From assembly GCA_910586755.1 (NCBI GenBank), contig CAJUJM010000035.1:1-50027 (forward strand): 50,027 nt of DNA, in the 5' to 3' direction. The translations under genes and the position numbers were made by a program. The stretch's first letter is position 1, and each line of letters opens with the position of its first letter. Of this stretch, positions 34,889 to 44,568 are shown piece by piece. This DNA is from an uncultured Lachnospiraceae bacterium (GTDB lineage Bacteria; Bacillota; Clostridia; Lachnospirales; Lachnospiraceae). The notes beneath the pieces are model-generated. The model was not told the origin of the DNA, did no database searches, and was given only the letters and a program-made list of their open reading frames with translations.

Positions 34889-35863
34889 TCACCTTAGTTT
34901 CCGCCTGGAAAATTCGTATACATATAAAAAGGTTCCGGCAATCAGCTCCCACTCTATGGCCGCATACCTGCCCAGACGTTTTCGGTCAAAGGGAACCTTT
35001 TTACATTTTCCCGCAGTCCTCAAGCCTTCCTTCAGCCCGTCCACATAATCCTTTTCAAATCCCCGTTTTTTAAAAAACCAGTATTTCAGGCATATCCCTG
35101 CGGTAATGGGAAAAAGGTTTAAAAGCAGCTGAATTCCCGGCATATTTTTATAGTTTAAGTAAACATTATTCCTTGCCGCCAGCCTGACCTTAAAGGAATT
35201 ATACTTGGATCCGCTGGTGCCGCTTCCCACATGGAAAACCTTTGCGGCAGGCCAGTAGATATTGTCATATCCATGAATCCTGGCCCGGTATCCCACATCA
35301 ATATCCTCCAGATATGCAAAATAGGCCTCGTCAAAATAGCCGATCTCTTCAAAAACCTGGCGGCGGTAAATGGCTGCCCCGGCACAGGCCGCAAATACCC
35401 GGCAGGGCTTATTGTACCGCGCCGCAGGCTGCCCCACGCCCCGCTGGTATGCCCATCCCAGGACGCTGTACATATCTCCGGCATCATCCATTAAATCCGG
35501 CCGGTTCATCTGAATCATCCGGCTGCTGACAGAGAAAATCTTAGGAGACCGCTCTATAGCCCTTACCAGTTCTCCCACATAATCCGGATCCGCCTGGGTA
35601 TCGTTATTTAGAAGGATGACATAAGGAGTCTCTGCCTGACGGATCCCTGTGTTGACCGCACCGGAAAAGCCTGTGTTTTCCGGGAGGAAAACCGCAGGAA
35701 TCTGATGCTCCTTAAGCCACTCCCGGCTTCCGTCTGTAGACCCATTGTCCACTACCAATATGGAAAATCTTTTGAATCTTTGGTTATTCAAAGCCTTCAT
35801 GCAAGGCTCCAAAAAGACACGGCCATTGTAATTGGGAATAATAATTGTTACTTTCTGCTCCAA
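34889..35863 (-). CDS. GT2 glycosyltransferase, rhamnosyltransferase-like
   Basis: The 324-residue protein begins with the GT-A fold: V-T-I-I-I-P-N-Y-N-G, V-V-D-N-G-S-T-D-G-S, and the metal motif L-N-N-D-T. A C-terminal hydrophobic patch around 255-275 may touch the membrane. WbbL-type rhamnosyltransferases are the nearest match by eye; donor and acceptor cannot be fixed. It is eight bases upstream of the sugar transferase gene. Confidence 0.88.
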   Translation of the reverse strand: MEQKVTIIIPNYNGRVFLEPCMKALNNQRFKRFSILVVDNGSTDGSREWLKEHQIPAVFLPENTGFSGAVNTGIRQAETPYVILLNNDTQADPDYVGELVRAIERSPKIFSVSSRMIQMNRPDLMDDAGDMYSVLGWAYQRGVGQPAARYNKPCRVFAACAGAAIYRRQVFEEIGYFDEAYFAYLEDIDVGYRARIHGYDNIYWPAAKVFHVGSGTSGSKYNSFKVRLAARNNVYLNYKNMPGIQLLLNLFPITAGICLKYWFFKKRGFEKDYVDGLKEGLRTAGKCKKVPFDRKRLGRYAAIEWELIAGTFLYVYEFSRRKLR

Positions 35864-35893
35864 AAAAAGCCCCTCTTTCCCGGCTGCCGCCTG

Positions 35894-38101
35894 CTACGGG
35901 GCAGTCTTTTCTACGTCCAGCTCCAGTTTGTAGGGTTCCCCGATTTTTTCCTTTTTTAAATCCCTCAGCGCAAAATTGGACTTGCGGAGAGTCAGGTTAG
36001 GATTGTAATAAGGATCCCCGTTTTTTAAAATATCCGGCCACCGTTTTGCAAAAATAGCTATCTCCCGGTTAAACCGGGCCACCTTTTCCGGCGTATCCTC
36101 CAACCCTCTGGACTTCGATTCATAATGATACAGCAATGCATAGGGATTGTAAACCACTAATTTTCCTAAAGAACGGATTTTCATACAAAAATCAATATCA
36201 TTAAAGGCTACAGCCAGCTCTTCGGTAAAGCCTCCCACCTGATCAAACAACGTCTTTTTGGTCATAATACAGGCCGCCGTAACGGCGCTGTAGTCCTGGG
36301 CGCACATGGCCCGGTGGAAATAGCTGTTTTCCGCCCGGTGGAGACCGATAAAGGTGTGGCCTGCAATTCCGCCGAAGCCTACTACCACGCCTGCATGCTG
36401 GATGGTATCGTCCTGGTACAGAAGCCTTGCTCCTACAGCCCCTACATCCTCTCTCTGACAATATCCAAGCATCTCCCGGATTACATCCTTTTCAATAATT
36501 TCCGTATCGTTGTTTAAAAACAGCAGGTACTCTCCTCTGGCATGGCTTACGCCAAAATTATTAATGGCAGAGAAATTAAAACCCTTTTCCCAGGTTACTA
36601 CCCGGACATTGGCATACTCCTTTTGAATCTTTTCATAATAGGAAAATGTGGCCTTATCTGTGCTGTTATTTTCCACAACAATAAATTCCAGATTCTGATA
36701 AGTACCTTTTTCCATAAGAGAACGGATGCAAAGGTCCAGATCGGAATGGTGATCCTTATTGGGAATTATAACAGAAACCAGGGGCTCTCCCTCTATGGTA
36801 AACCGGGTATGGTAAATACCAAAATCCACACCCTTTTCCACCGATTCCACGCCGATTCCACGGCGCTCAAAGTGGGCTTTAATAGCCCTGGCTCCGGCTT
36901 CAAAGGCATACATCTTGCTTTCCGGATTGCTGGCTGTAGAGTTTTGATGGCATCGCCAGTGATACAGTACCTTGGGAATATGGTAAATCTTTCTGGCCGC
37001 CTCTGTACAGCGGAAAATAAAGTCATAGTCCTGAGCTCCGTCAAATTCCTGACGGAATCCTCCTACTGCGTCTACCAAATCCCGGTTAACTACAAACAAA
37101 TGGCAGATATAGTTAACGCTGGTAAGAAGATCCGGGTTAAAATCCGGTTTAAAATGAGGATCAAACAGGGCCTTTCCGTCCATATCCAGCTTATCTTCAT
37201 CTGAATAAATCACGTCATACTCCGGATCCATATTAATGGCATTCACACACTCATAGAAGGCGTGGGGAGGAATGGTGTCGTCGTGATCCGCCAAAACGAT
37301 AAAATCCCCTGTAGCCATATCCATAGCCGCATTGGTGTTGCCGGAAATTCCCTTGTTTTCTCCCAAAATCACATATTTAAACCGCTTATCCTGTTCGGCA
37401 AACTTCTTTAAAACCCGTTCCGAGCTCTCTCCTCTGGGACTTCCGTCTGCCACGCAGACCTCCCAGTTTTGATATGTCTGATCCTTAATTGACTGGAGCA
37501 TTTCTTTCAAATACCGCTCCGGCGTCTTATAAGCCGGAATCACAACAGACAGCTTGGGCCGGTAGTCAAATACCGCTTTTTTCTGGGCCTCCAGCTCCTC
37601 TTCCCCTGGCTTTGTAAGCTGATACCATTCCCCATAATCATAATCATTATCAATTCCCTGCAGTTTGTGACGGGATTTGAGAATCAAAGCCTTTAAACCG
37701 TTCTCTTTCCAGAAATCCATGGCTACATGTACGGTTTCCATATTCATCAGATCTTTTATTTTCTGACGTCTTTTGTAGGCCACACTGGAGCGGCGGGTAA
37801 TTAATTCCTCGTTATATTTAATCCGGACCTTCCGTCCGCCGCAGCGGATCACCAGATAATAGTCCCGGCCTCTTTCATATTCAAACTGAATGTCAAAGCC
37901 AAAATCCCTGTCAATAATTTCTTTAAAATAAATCTGGCTTACATCATCCCGTCTGGTAGAAACATATTTAAATTTTACCGGTTTTTTAGAGGCATCCTCT
38001 ACGGAAAATTCCGCCTTTTCCTCCGGTGTTTTTCCAATGGCCCATCCGTTTAACGTTATGGATTTTTCCCGAATCCGTACCACATCTACATTATATCTCA
38101 T
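35894..38101 (-). CDS. double GT2 glycosyltransferase
   Basis: This 735-residue protein has an N-terminal beta-rich domain (1-100, N-V-D-V-V-R-I...L-N-G-W-A-I-G) and two GT2 domains in tandem. The first has L-S-V-V-I-P-A-Y-K-T and A-D-H-D-D; the second has V-S-V-I-I-P-N-K-D, V-V-E-N-N-S-T-D and L-N-N-D-T. Two active sites in one chain suggest it adds two sugars in turn or alternates linkages. The start at 38101 is chosen because homology begins at M-R-Y-N-V-D-V-V; a start 21 codons upstream would overlap the previous gene by 74 bases, while this one overlaps by 11. Confidence 0.88.
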   Translation of the reverse strand: MRYNVDVVRIREKSITLNGWAIGKTPEEKAEFSVEDASKKPVKFKYVSTRRDDVSQIYFKEIIDRDFGFDIQFEYERGRDYYLVIRCGGRKVRIKYNEELITRRSSVAYKRRQKIKDLMNMETVHVAMDFWKENGLKALILKSRHKLQGIDNDYDYGEWYQLTKPGEEELEAQKKAVFDYRPKLSVVIPAYKTPERYLKEMLQSIKDQTYQNWEVCVADGSPRGESSERVLKKFAEQDKRFKYVILGENKGISGNTNAAMDMATGDFIVLADHDDTIPPHAFYECVNAINMDPEYDVIYSDEDKLDMDGKALFDPHFKPDFNPDLLTSVNYICHLFVVNRDLVDAVGGFRQEFDGAQDYDFIFRCTEAARKIYHIPKVLYHWRCHQNSTASNPESKMYAFEAGARAIKAHFERRGIGVESVEKGVDFGIYHTRFTIEGEPLVSVIIPNKDHHSDLDLCIRSLMEKGTYQNLEFIVVENNSTDKATFSYYEKIQKEYANVRVVTWEKGFNFSAINNFGVSHARGEYLLFLNNDTEIIEKDVIREMLGYCQREDVGAVGARLLYQDDTIQHAGVVVGFGGIAGHTFIGLHRAENSYFHRAMCAQDYSAVTAACIMTKKTLFDQVGGFTEELAVAFNDIDFCMKIRSLGKLVVYNPYALLYHYESKSRGLEDTPEKVARFNREIAIFAKRWPDILKNGDPYYNPNLTLRKSNFALRDLKKEKIGEPYKLELDVEKTAP

Positions 38102-39071
38102 ATTCCTGTCTCTCTGTTTCTTCCTTTTCTTCATGGGAGTCAAAGTTAATTCTCTCATCTTCAATTACCAGCGGGCGGTGCATCACTCTCTGGTTAATAC
38201 TCAAGATGTATTCTCCAACCAGGCCAATAAAGAAAATTTGTATCGATCCCAGCACGCACATGCCAATCAGCACAGGGGCCATTCCAGCCGGAAAACGGTC
38301 CCACCAGATCAGCTTCATAACCAGGTATATAAAGGCTACCAAAATGCTAAGAAAAGAGCATACGCTTCCGAAAATGGTAGCCATTCTAAGTCCGGTTTTC
38401 GTGTAAGAGGTAATGCTCAGCATGGCGGCGTCAAAAAGGGTAAAAAAGTTATTTTTTGTGTGCCCGGCCCGACGTTTCGGCTGCTCATAAAAGATTTCCT
38501 TCCGCTTATATCCCAGCTCCGCTACAATTCCCCGAAGGAAGGGAGTCGGGTCATTTAAGTTCCGAAGCACCTCAATAAAATCCCTGTCATAAAGTCCGGA
38601 TCCGGTAAAGTGTTCAATCTGTTCTACATTGGAAAGTTTCTTTATCATCTTATAGTAACAACTTCTAAGCCAGTACATCACCGGATTTTCCCGGCTGCTG
38701 GTCTTGATTCCGATAACAATTTTGTAGCCTTCCTCCCAGGCGCGGACATATTGAGGGATCATCTCCACCGGATCCTGAAAGTCCGCCACCATCTCAATTA
38801 CACAATCTCCTGTAACCTGCAGCATCCCATAGTAAGGGGAATTAAACTGGCCAAAATTCTTGGCATTAAATATCGCTTTAATCCTGGGGTTCTGCCTGCA
38901 GAGTTCTCTAATAAGAGGCCTGGTGTTGTCCTGGGAATCGTTGTCAATAAAGATAAGCTCATAATCATATTCCGGCAAATCCTTTTCCAGAGTGGACACC
39001 ACGGCCTGACTGATTGGTCCTACATTTTCCTCTTCATTATAACACGGAATCAATACGCTGATTTTTTTCAT
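38091..39071 (-). CDS. GT2 glycosyltransferase, GtrB/DPM1-like, membrane anchored
   Basis: The 326-residue protein has a GT2 domain (I-S-V-L-I-P-C-Y-N-E-E-E-N, then A-D-F-Q-D-P as metal motif) and two C-terminal membrane helices (about 230-300). GtrB-type enzymes load a sugar onto polyprenyl phosphate on the inner face for later transfer outside. It overlaps the epimerase upstream by 4 bases (ATGA), showing translational coupling. Confidence 0.9.
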   Translation of the reverse strand: MKKISVLIPCYNEEENVGPISQAVVSTLEKDLPEYDYELIFIDNDSQDNTRPLIRELCRQNPRIKAIFNAKNFGQFNSPYYGMLQVTGDCVIEMVADFQDPVEMIPQYVRAWEEGYKIVIGIKTSSRENPVMYWLRSCYYKMIKKLSNVEQIEHFTGSGLYDRDFIEVLRNLNDPTPFLRGIVAELGYKRKEIFYEQPKRRAGHTKNNFFTLFDAAMLSITSYTKTGLRMATIFGSVCSFLSILVAFIYLVMKLIWWDRFPAGMAPVLIGMCVLGSIQIFFIGLVGEYILSINQRVMHRPLVIEDERINFDSHEEKEETERQEYEI

Positions 39072-40042
39072 TTGGGAATCTTCTCTTCTTTCCTCATGGT
39101 TTCTTTTATTCCCCGGTCAAAGGAATACTGCTCTTTCCACCTTCCATGGGTCAGAGCCTTCAGCCTGGAAATATCCGGGCAGACTGACAGCGCTCCCTCC
39201 TTGGCCTGGACAAAAGCCCCGTACTCCAGCGCGCCTTTTCCTCCGGCAATCCGGTGAATTTCCTCTACAAATTCCCTTAATACCCGGGTATCTTCACTGG
39301 CAATGTTGACCGCCACACCAGGCGCGGGAATTTTGTCCTGCTCCCGGCCCTCTTCTCCGGGAAAGGGTTCCTCCCCACAATGGTGCAGAGCATAAACTGC
39401 CCGGACAGCATCTTCAATATACATAAAGTTCCACCGGTGCCTGCAGGCGCTTAAGGAAACCGTTTCTCCTTTTGGCAATTCCCGGGTCAAGGTAGAAATA
39501 ATGGACCAGGGATGGTCTCCGGGGCCATAGACACTGAAAAACCGAAGGTGATAATAACGGATTCCATATTCCCGGCAAAGGGAACGGGCTGTCTGATAAA
39601 ACTTTAGTTTCGCCTTTCCATATTCGTTTACCGGATTACAGGTCATGTCCTCCTGCATAATGCCGTCCTCTGTAATGCCGTACTCCACCCGTGATCCGGC
39701 GTCCATAAACACCCGGCAGTTTAACATCCCGGCTGCGTTTATGCAGTTAACCGAACCGTCTATATTGCGTTTTTGAACCTGCGGGGAATCGATCTCTTCC
39801 CGGTTTACTCCGCCCCAGGCAAAGTGGAAAAAGGCGTCAGCCTGTCCAATCTGCTCCACACAGTCTAAAATATTATCAAGGCCGCAGGGCACGATTATCA
39901 GATTTTCATGTTCCGGAAGGTACTTCCGGTTGGGAGAATCGGGCCGTACCAGGGCGTAAACCGCCGCTCCTCTGTCCAAATAAAGGGCCGCCAGATTTCT
40001 CCCGATAAATCCGGTAGCTCCGGTAATGACAATCCTCTCCAT
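39068..40042 (-). CDS. NAD-dependent sugar-nucleotide epimerase/dehydratase (copy 2)
   Basis: The 324-residue extended SDR has the Rossmann motif G-A-T-G-F-I-G-R-N (8-16) and catalytic Y-G-K-A-K. F-S-V-Y-G-P-G-D-H-P-W is shared with the epimerase gene two places upstream, so they are paralogs. The substrate is a nucleotide-linked sugar; 4-epimerase or 4-reductase roles are both possible. It starts directly after the methyltransferase stop codon and overlaps the next gene by four bases. Confidence 0.87.
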   Translation of the reverse strand: MERIVITGATGFIGRNLAALYLDRGAAVYALVRPDSPNRKYLPEHENLIIVPCGLDNILDCVEQIGQADAFFHFAWGGVNREEIDSPQVQKRNIDGSVNCINAAGMLNCRVFMDAGSRVEYGITEDGIMQEDMTCNPVNEYGKAKLKFYQTARSLCREYGIRYYHLRFFSVYGPGDHPWSIISTLTRELPKGETVSLSACRHRWNFMYIEDAVRAVYALHHCGEEPFPGEEGREQDKIPAPGVAVNIASEDTRVLREFVEEIHRIAGGKGALEYGAFVQAKEGALSVCPDISRLKALTHGRWKEQYSFDRGIKETMRKEEKIPK

Positions 40043-41263
40043 CTAGGTAATCTCCTCTATATCACTGCTTCTAAGAGTAAAAATTCTGGTTTTTTCCCCG
40101 CCTGGACCTTTTTCATATTTTTCCCGGATAATCCCGGCAATTTCGTCCGTATAACCGGGAGCCACAATCAGGATGGCGTCCACCGGTTCTTTTAAAAAGT
40201 GATCCGGATCCACAATTAAAATGTGGGACGCAGGGGCAAACCGGCCCTGTTTAAAGGGGGCGGAATCCATAATATACCGCGCCTTTCTCCCCAGACCGGT
40301 AGTCGCTGCCAGCGTAAAGCCCTGATGGCTGGCTCCCCAGACGGCCAGGGTCTTTCCCTCCTCATGGAGGCGGTTCACCAGCTGATTCACCTGCCTGTCA
40401 ATAGACTGACGGCTGGCTAAAAGCCCTGTAATATCAATTTCTTCCGGGTGTTCCCAGACAGCATTGTCCGGCATGGCCGTTTTTCTGACTATCACGGACA
40501 GGGTATCCCGATTTACCATTTCTTCTTCCACAACCTGGAAACCATTGTGTTCCATGAGGCTTCTTAACGTTTCAAAGGTATAGTAGGCCAGATGATCCCG
40601 AATCAGTTCATAATATCCGTTATGCTCCAATATATACTCCAGGCTGGGGACTGTTACCAGGCCCACCCCATCCTCTGTCAGATTGTTCCAAATGCAGCGG
40701 AGCATTTTGTCCGGATTCGGCTGATGCTCTAAAAAGTTAAAGGATAAAAAACCATGGTAAGGAGGCCCTGCTTTTTTGTCCGGGCTTTCCAGTACCGTGT
40801 CTTCTGTCTCTGTAAACTGACGCCACACCGTAAGCCCGCCGTCTTTTGCCAGCTGCACCAGATCCTCCCTGTGTTCAATGCCAAAGGCCTGAACCGGGAA
40901 TTCCCTGAGTACTGATAAAAATTCGCCTCTGCCGCAGCCGGCTTCTATTATCTTCTTGCCCTCCAGGCGGCAGGCCTCAATGAAATGCTGGTACTGGCGT
41001 CTGCGAAGCTCTACCATAGTGGTGGTAAATCCGCCGGATCGGATTACATCCCGGTAATATTCCACCGGCTGGCAGTCAAACTGAACCAGGCCGCAGTGGG
41101 GACACTGATGGAGATTTAAGGTAATGCCCTGATCCTGTTTTACCTGGTTACTGTCGGGTATATCCTGGGCCGACGCCGGCATCCCTTCCAGGGTGAGCAA
41201 AGGAGTTTCCTTCAGCCTGCCCTTACATGCAAGGCAGCAATTTGATTTCATATCTGTATTCAT
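40043..41263 (-). CDS. SAM-dependent C-methyltransferase, deoxysugar type
   Basis: The 406-residue protein has a zinc-binding start (C10-x2-C13, C54-x2-C57), a SAM domain with I-I-E-A-G-C-G-R-G-E-F-L (105-116), and a C-terminal domain with A-V-W-G-A-S-H-Q-G. That is the three-domain layout of NDP-hexose C-methyltransferases such as TylCIII, which methylate a keto-sugar at C3. I start at the ATG at 41263 rather than the GTG at 41287: it overlaps the upstream stop as ATGA and has GAGGA before it. Enzymes of this build also act on non-sugar substrates. Confidence 0.82.
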   Translation of the reverse strand: MNTDMKSNCCLACKGRLKETPLLTLEGMPASAQDIPDSNQVKQDQGITLNLHQCPHCGLVQFDCQPVEYYRDVIRSGGFTTTMVELRRRQYQHFIEACRLEGKKIIEAGCGRGEFLSVLREFPVQAFGIEHREDLVQLAKDGGLTVWRQFTETEDTVLESPDKKAGPPYHGFLSFNFLEHQPNPDKMLRCIWNNLTEDGVGLVTVPSLEYILEHNGYYELIRDHLAYYTFETLRSLMEHNGFQVVEEEMVNRDTLSVIVRKTAMPDNAVWEHPEEIDITGLLASRQSIDRQVNQLVNRLHEEGKTLAVWGASHQGFTLAATTGLGRKARYIMDSAPFKQGRFAPASHILIVDPDHFLKEPVDAILIVAPGYTDEIAGIIREKYEKGPGGEKTRIFTLRSSDIEEIT

Positions 41264-42240
41264 AATCTTTTTTCCTCTTCCCGGCACAAAGCCTCAAACC
41301 CCTCTTGAAAAGAAATCTCCGGTGCAAAACCGGTTGTGGCCTGCAGCTTCTTTATAGACGGAATCAGATTGATCTGGCCTTCCGCGTTGGGCGGCCGTTT
41401 TCCGTAAAGGCAGCTTCCTCTCTCCCCGCACAGGCGGTACATTTCTTCTACATACTCACGGAGAGGCCGGGTCTCCTCCTCAGCAGCAGCAATATTGTAA
41501 ATACCGTTTTCCGTCCCCTTAAGGCCAATCCTTCCCGGCGTCTCCAAAAGCTTATATAAGGCCCGGATACAGTCATCCCGGTGGAGAAAATTCCATTGCT
41601 GGGTACATTCTCCCAGCTCCATAAGTCCTCCGGCCAAAAATGTTTTCCGGCAGGTTTCCACCAGAGACCAGGGGTGATCTCCCGGCCCGTAAACGCTGAA
41701 AATCCTCGTATGAACATAGTCTATGGGAGGTTCCGTCTGGGGAAAGCCAGACTGTCCGGCAAGGTATTCACAAGCCTGCCGGTAAAACTCTGCCTTGGCC
41801 TTGCCATATTCTGAAACCGGGCGGCATATATCCGCCTCTGACATCAGGGTATCCCGGATCCCATATTCTGCTTGAGAGCCGCTGAAAAGGAACCTGCTGC
41901 ATCCCAGGGACAAAGCTCCCCTTAAGGCGCACATGGAATCTCCTACATTTTTCTGCTGGATGTCCTGCTGTGTCCGATTGCTGCTTCCGGCCCCGTCCCA
42001 GCCAAAGTGAATCCACCCATGACATGTTTCCTCTATTCTGTCTCCAATCCTGTCCAAATCCTCTAACTTCATATACACAGGCACAATTTGGCTTCCAAAG
42101 GCTTCCAAAAGTCCCTGAATTCTTCCCGAATTGGAGGAATCGGGCCGGACTACAGCATAGACCCGATGGCCTCTCTTTAAGCAGTATTCTGTCGTGGACC
42201 GTCCTAAAAAGCTGGTGGCTCCTGTTATAACCAGATTCAA
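41260..42240 (-). CDS. NAD-dependent sugar-nucleotide epimerase/dehydratase (copy 1)
   Basis: The 326-residue extended SDR shows G-A-T-S-F-L-G-R-S (7-15), S-G-S-Q-A-E-Y-G, the catalytic Y-G-K-A-K, and F-S-V-Y-G-P-G-D-H-P-W. It is a paralog of the epimerase encoded two genes further on, with the methyltransferase between them. Such pairs often perform two reductions or epimerisations on one sugar. A 31-base gap separates it from the TPP enzyme gene. Confidence 0.87.
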   Translation of the reverse strand: MNLVITGATSFLGRSTTEYCLKRGHRVYAVVRPDSSNSGRIQGLLEAFGSQIVPVYMKLEDLDRIGDRIEETCHGWIHFGWDGAGSSNRTQQDIQQKNVGDSMCALRGALSLGCSRFLFSGSQAEYGIRDTLMSEADICRPVSEYGKAKAEFYRQACEYLAGQSGFPQTEPPIDYVHTRIFSVYGPGDHPWSLVETCRKTFLAGGLMELGECTQQWNFLHRDDCIRALYKLLETPGRIGLKGTENGIYNIAAAEEETRPLREYVEEMYRLCGERGSCLYGKRPPNAEGQINLIPSIKKLQATTGFAPEISFQEGFEALCREEEKRL

Positions 42241-42271
42241 TGTTTCACCTCCCCCGGGGCAGCCAGATTCC

Positions 42272-44215
42272 CTATCCCCGGATCCTGGAAATTATCATAT
42301 TTTGATCCATTTCCTCCTCAGACAGGAAGGGGGATAAGTCTTCAAGAGGCGGAGAAACCATAGTTCCATCCGGCAACCTCTTAGCCGCCGATTTAGGCTC
42401 AAAATTCTGATCTATGCTGACAAAAACCTCGCAAATTACCGGACCTTCCATGGCTAACGTTTTCTCAATCGCTTTCCCCAACTGGCTGTTGTGGCAGGCT
42501 TTCACATAAGGGTAGCCGTAGGCCCCTGCCAGCTTTTCCATATCCGGAAAGCTCAGATCACGGCTGTCCACGCCGATTCCCACCAAGGGCTCTCCAAAGA
42601 AATTTTTCTGTGTCTGGCGGATAGAATGATAGCCTCCGTTGTTAATCAGAAACAGCTTAATGGGCATTTTATGGTGAATAATGGTCTGCAATTCCTGAAG
42701 GTTCATCTGGATGCTTCCATCCCCGGTAAGGAGGATAATATCCTGGCTGTGATCCGCCATACAGGCCCCTATTGCGGCAGGCAGATCATAGCCCATAGAC
42801 GCAATGGCCGAATTGGTAATAAACCTCTGGCCTTTTTTTATAATATATCCGTGGCCTCCGGCTACGCAGGCGGAGCCATTGCCTACCACAGTAATCTGGT
42901 TTTCCTTTAACCGGCTGCTCAGTTCTTTTACCAGAGCGTATACATTAGCCGGTTCGTCATCCCCGTGGGCCATATGCCTGGGCAGGATTACCGGATATTT
43001 CTCCTTCCACATCCGGCAGGTCTGCCTCCAATCCATGCCAGGCAGTCCTTCCCCTCCCTGAAATACCGGATTGGGAAGGTTTCCTGCCTCCTGCTCTCTC
43101 TTAAGATAACCGGCCATTTCCTTTAGCAGGTTTCCCGCGTCTGCATGGACCCGCATATCTGCATGGACGGAAGGCTTTTTTAGCTCTTCTGCGTCTACAT
43201 CATTGACTATCACATAGGCTTCTCTGGCCCAGGTCTCATAATTATACCCCACCTGGCGGATGCTTAAGCGGCTTCCCACAGAAAATACCAGATCGCTGTT
43301 TTGAACAGCAAAGTTGCCGGGCCGGTCCCCCATGCCCCCGGCCCGGCCGGTATATAAGGGGTGATCGTCATAAATGGCGTCCTGGCTGTTCCAGCCGGTA
43401 ACTACCGGGATTCCCAACCGGCCGGCTACATTCATAAACGCTTCATGGGCTCCGGCAATCCTCACACCGTTTCCCACATTAAACACCGGACGTTTTGAGT
43501 TTCGGATCTTCTCCACAATAGCCTTTATGGTATCCTGGCAAATTGGAGGAGCTGACTTGGGGCGTACCTCCCCCTGTCCCTTTTGATCCTCCAAAATCTC
43601 ATGGGGATTCTCTCCCTTTAAGGCCCAGCCGGTTCCTCCTGCCTCATAATCTCCTGCATCAAATCCCACCAGCTCTGTGCTCTCCACAAAAGCTCCCTGA
43701 ACGTTTAAAGGAATATCCAGCCAGCAGGGGCCCGGCCGGCCGGTCCCCGCCAGGTACAGAGCCTTTTCCAGGCAGAACCGGATCCGCATAGGATCTATCA
43801 CCATCTCACAATATTTCGTCATACAGGCAACCGCCCGGCAAATATCAAACTCCTGATCTCCCATGGCCCGAATTCCCACGCCGGACCAGCGGGCCGTAGT
43901 ATCATAACGGACTTGTCCGGAAAGAATCAGCATTGGAATCGAATCCAGCCATCCGCCTACAACCCCGGTGATAGCGTTAGTGCCTCCCGGCCCGGTAGTA
44001 ACACAGACGGCGGCAATCTGGTTATGGATTCTGGCATAGCTCTCCGCCGCTATGGCGCAGGCCTGCTCGTGGTGATTGTACAGGCAGTTTAATCCGTCCC
44101 GGTGTCCCAGGGCGTCATTTAAATGCATGGCTCCTCCCCCGGTCACCGTAAACACCTGACTGATACCGGCTTCCACCAGCTTTCCCGCAATATAATCCGA
44201 TACCTTGACTCTCAT
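42272..44215 (-). CDS. acetolactate synthase-like TPP enzyme in a glycan operon
   Basis: The 647-residue enzyme has the three-domain thiamine diphosphate fold: catalytic Glu (E50 in N-H-H-E-Q-A), central domain, and a G-D-G-S...N-N-G-G-Y TPP motif near 510-545. No ilvN-type regulatory subunit follows, and neighbours are sugar genes, so it is probably not for branched-chain amino acids. TPP enzymes of this kind (YerE) attach a two-carbon unit to a keto-sugar to make branched sugars. The start at 44215 is used because AGGAGG is seven bases upstream; the ATG at 44221 is too near. It is the first gene of the operon. Confidence 0.82.
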   Translation of the reverse strand: MRVKVSDYIAGKLVEAGISQVFTVTGGGAMHLNDALGHRDGLNCLYNHHEQACAIAAESYARIHNQIAAVCVTTGPGGTNAITGVVGGWLDSIPMLILSGQVRYDTTARWSGVGIRAMGDQEFDICRAVACMTKYCEMVIDPMRIRFCLEKALYLAGTGRPGPCWLDIPLNVQGAFVESTELVGFDAGDYEAGGTGWALKGENPHEILEDQKGQGEVRPKSAPPICQDTIKAIVEKIRNSKRPVFNVGNGVRIAGAHEAFMNVAGRLGIPVVTGWNSQDAIYDDHPLYTGRAGGMGDRPGNFAVQNSDLVFSVGSRLSIRQVGYNYETWAREAYVIVNDVDAEELKKPSVHADMRVHADAGNLLKEMAGYLKREQEAGNLPNPVFQGGEGLPGMDWRQTCRMWKEKYPVILPRHMAHGDDEPANVYALVKELSSRLKENQITVVGNGSACVAGGHGYIIKKGQRFITNSAIASMGYDLPAAIGACMADHSQDIILLTGDGSIQMNLQELQTIIHHKMPIKLFLINNGGYHSIRQTQKNFFGEPLVGIGVDSRDLSFPDMEKLAGAYGYPYVKACHNSQLGKAIEKTLAMEGPVICEVFVSIDQNFEPKSAAKRLPDGTMVSPPLEDLSPFLSEEEMDQNMIISRIRG

Positions 44216-44258
44216 GCCCATTCCTCCTAGTTCCCTCTCTTCTTTTTATACCCACCCA

Positions 44259-44267
44259 GTATAGCAT
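44259..44267 (-). promoter_or_regulatory. extended -10 promoter of the glycan operon
   Basis: On the minus strand TGCTATACT forms an extended -10 element about 45 bases upstream of the TPP enzyme gene. No clear -35 is visible. Confidence 0.45.
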
Positions 44268-44298
44268 ACTTTCCTGAAAATTCCTAATAAACTTTTTC

Positions 44299-44502
44299 TT
44301 ACAACATTGAAAGGTTTAAGTTAACCGTCTTAGGTTTATAATTCTCCAAAAGAAACAGCTTATACTTCTGGAGGTACCCCTTGGTTATTTTAGAATACCG
44401 GGAGTCATACTGTTTTACCGCATAATAATAAGCTTTTACCGTGTTTTCTGACAAGTTTCCTCTCCTTAGATACGCCTCAAATTCTTCCATCCTCTCTATC
44501 AT
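44299..44502 (-). pseudogene. tyrosine recombinase N-terminal fragment
   Basis: The 67-residue frame (F-E-A-Y-L-R-R-G-N-L-S-E-N-T-V-K-A-Y-Y-Y-A-V) matches the N-terminal SAM-like core-binding domain of phage-type integrases. It stops before the catalytic domain, and no Arg-His-Tyr region is seen nearby. GGAG lies seven bases before the ATG. It is probably the remnant of an integrase, at the boundary between the glycan operon and the wall-binding gene, and may mark a past insertion. Confidence 0.7.
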
Positions 44503-44539
44503 TTGTTGTCTCCTTCCATTATTGGCAGTAACCTACACT

Positions 44540-44568
44540 TTCACTACCCTATCAACATACGCTATAAT
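44540..44568 (+). promoter_or_regulatory. promoter of the wall-binding repeat gene
   Basis: TTCACT and a perfect TATAAT are separated by 17 bp, about 90 bases before the ATG. Confidence 0.55.

Noticed and set aside
42272..44215. Acetolactate synthase of branched-chain amino acid synthesis (ilvB)
   Set aside because: No small regulatory subunit or ilvC neighbour; it lies in a glycan operon.
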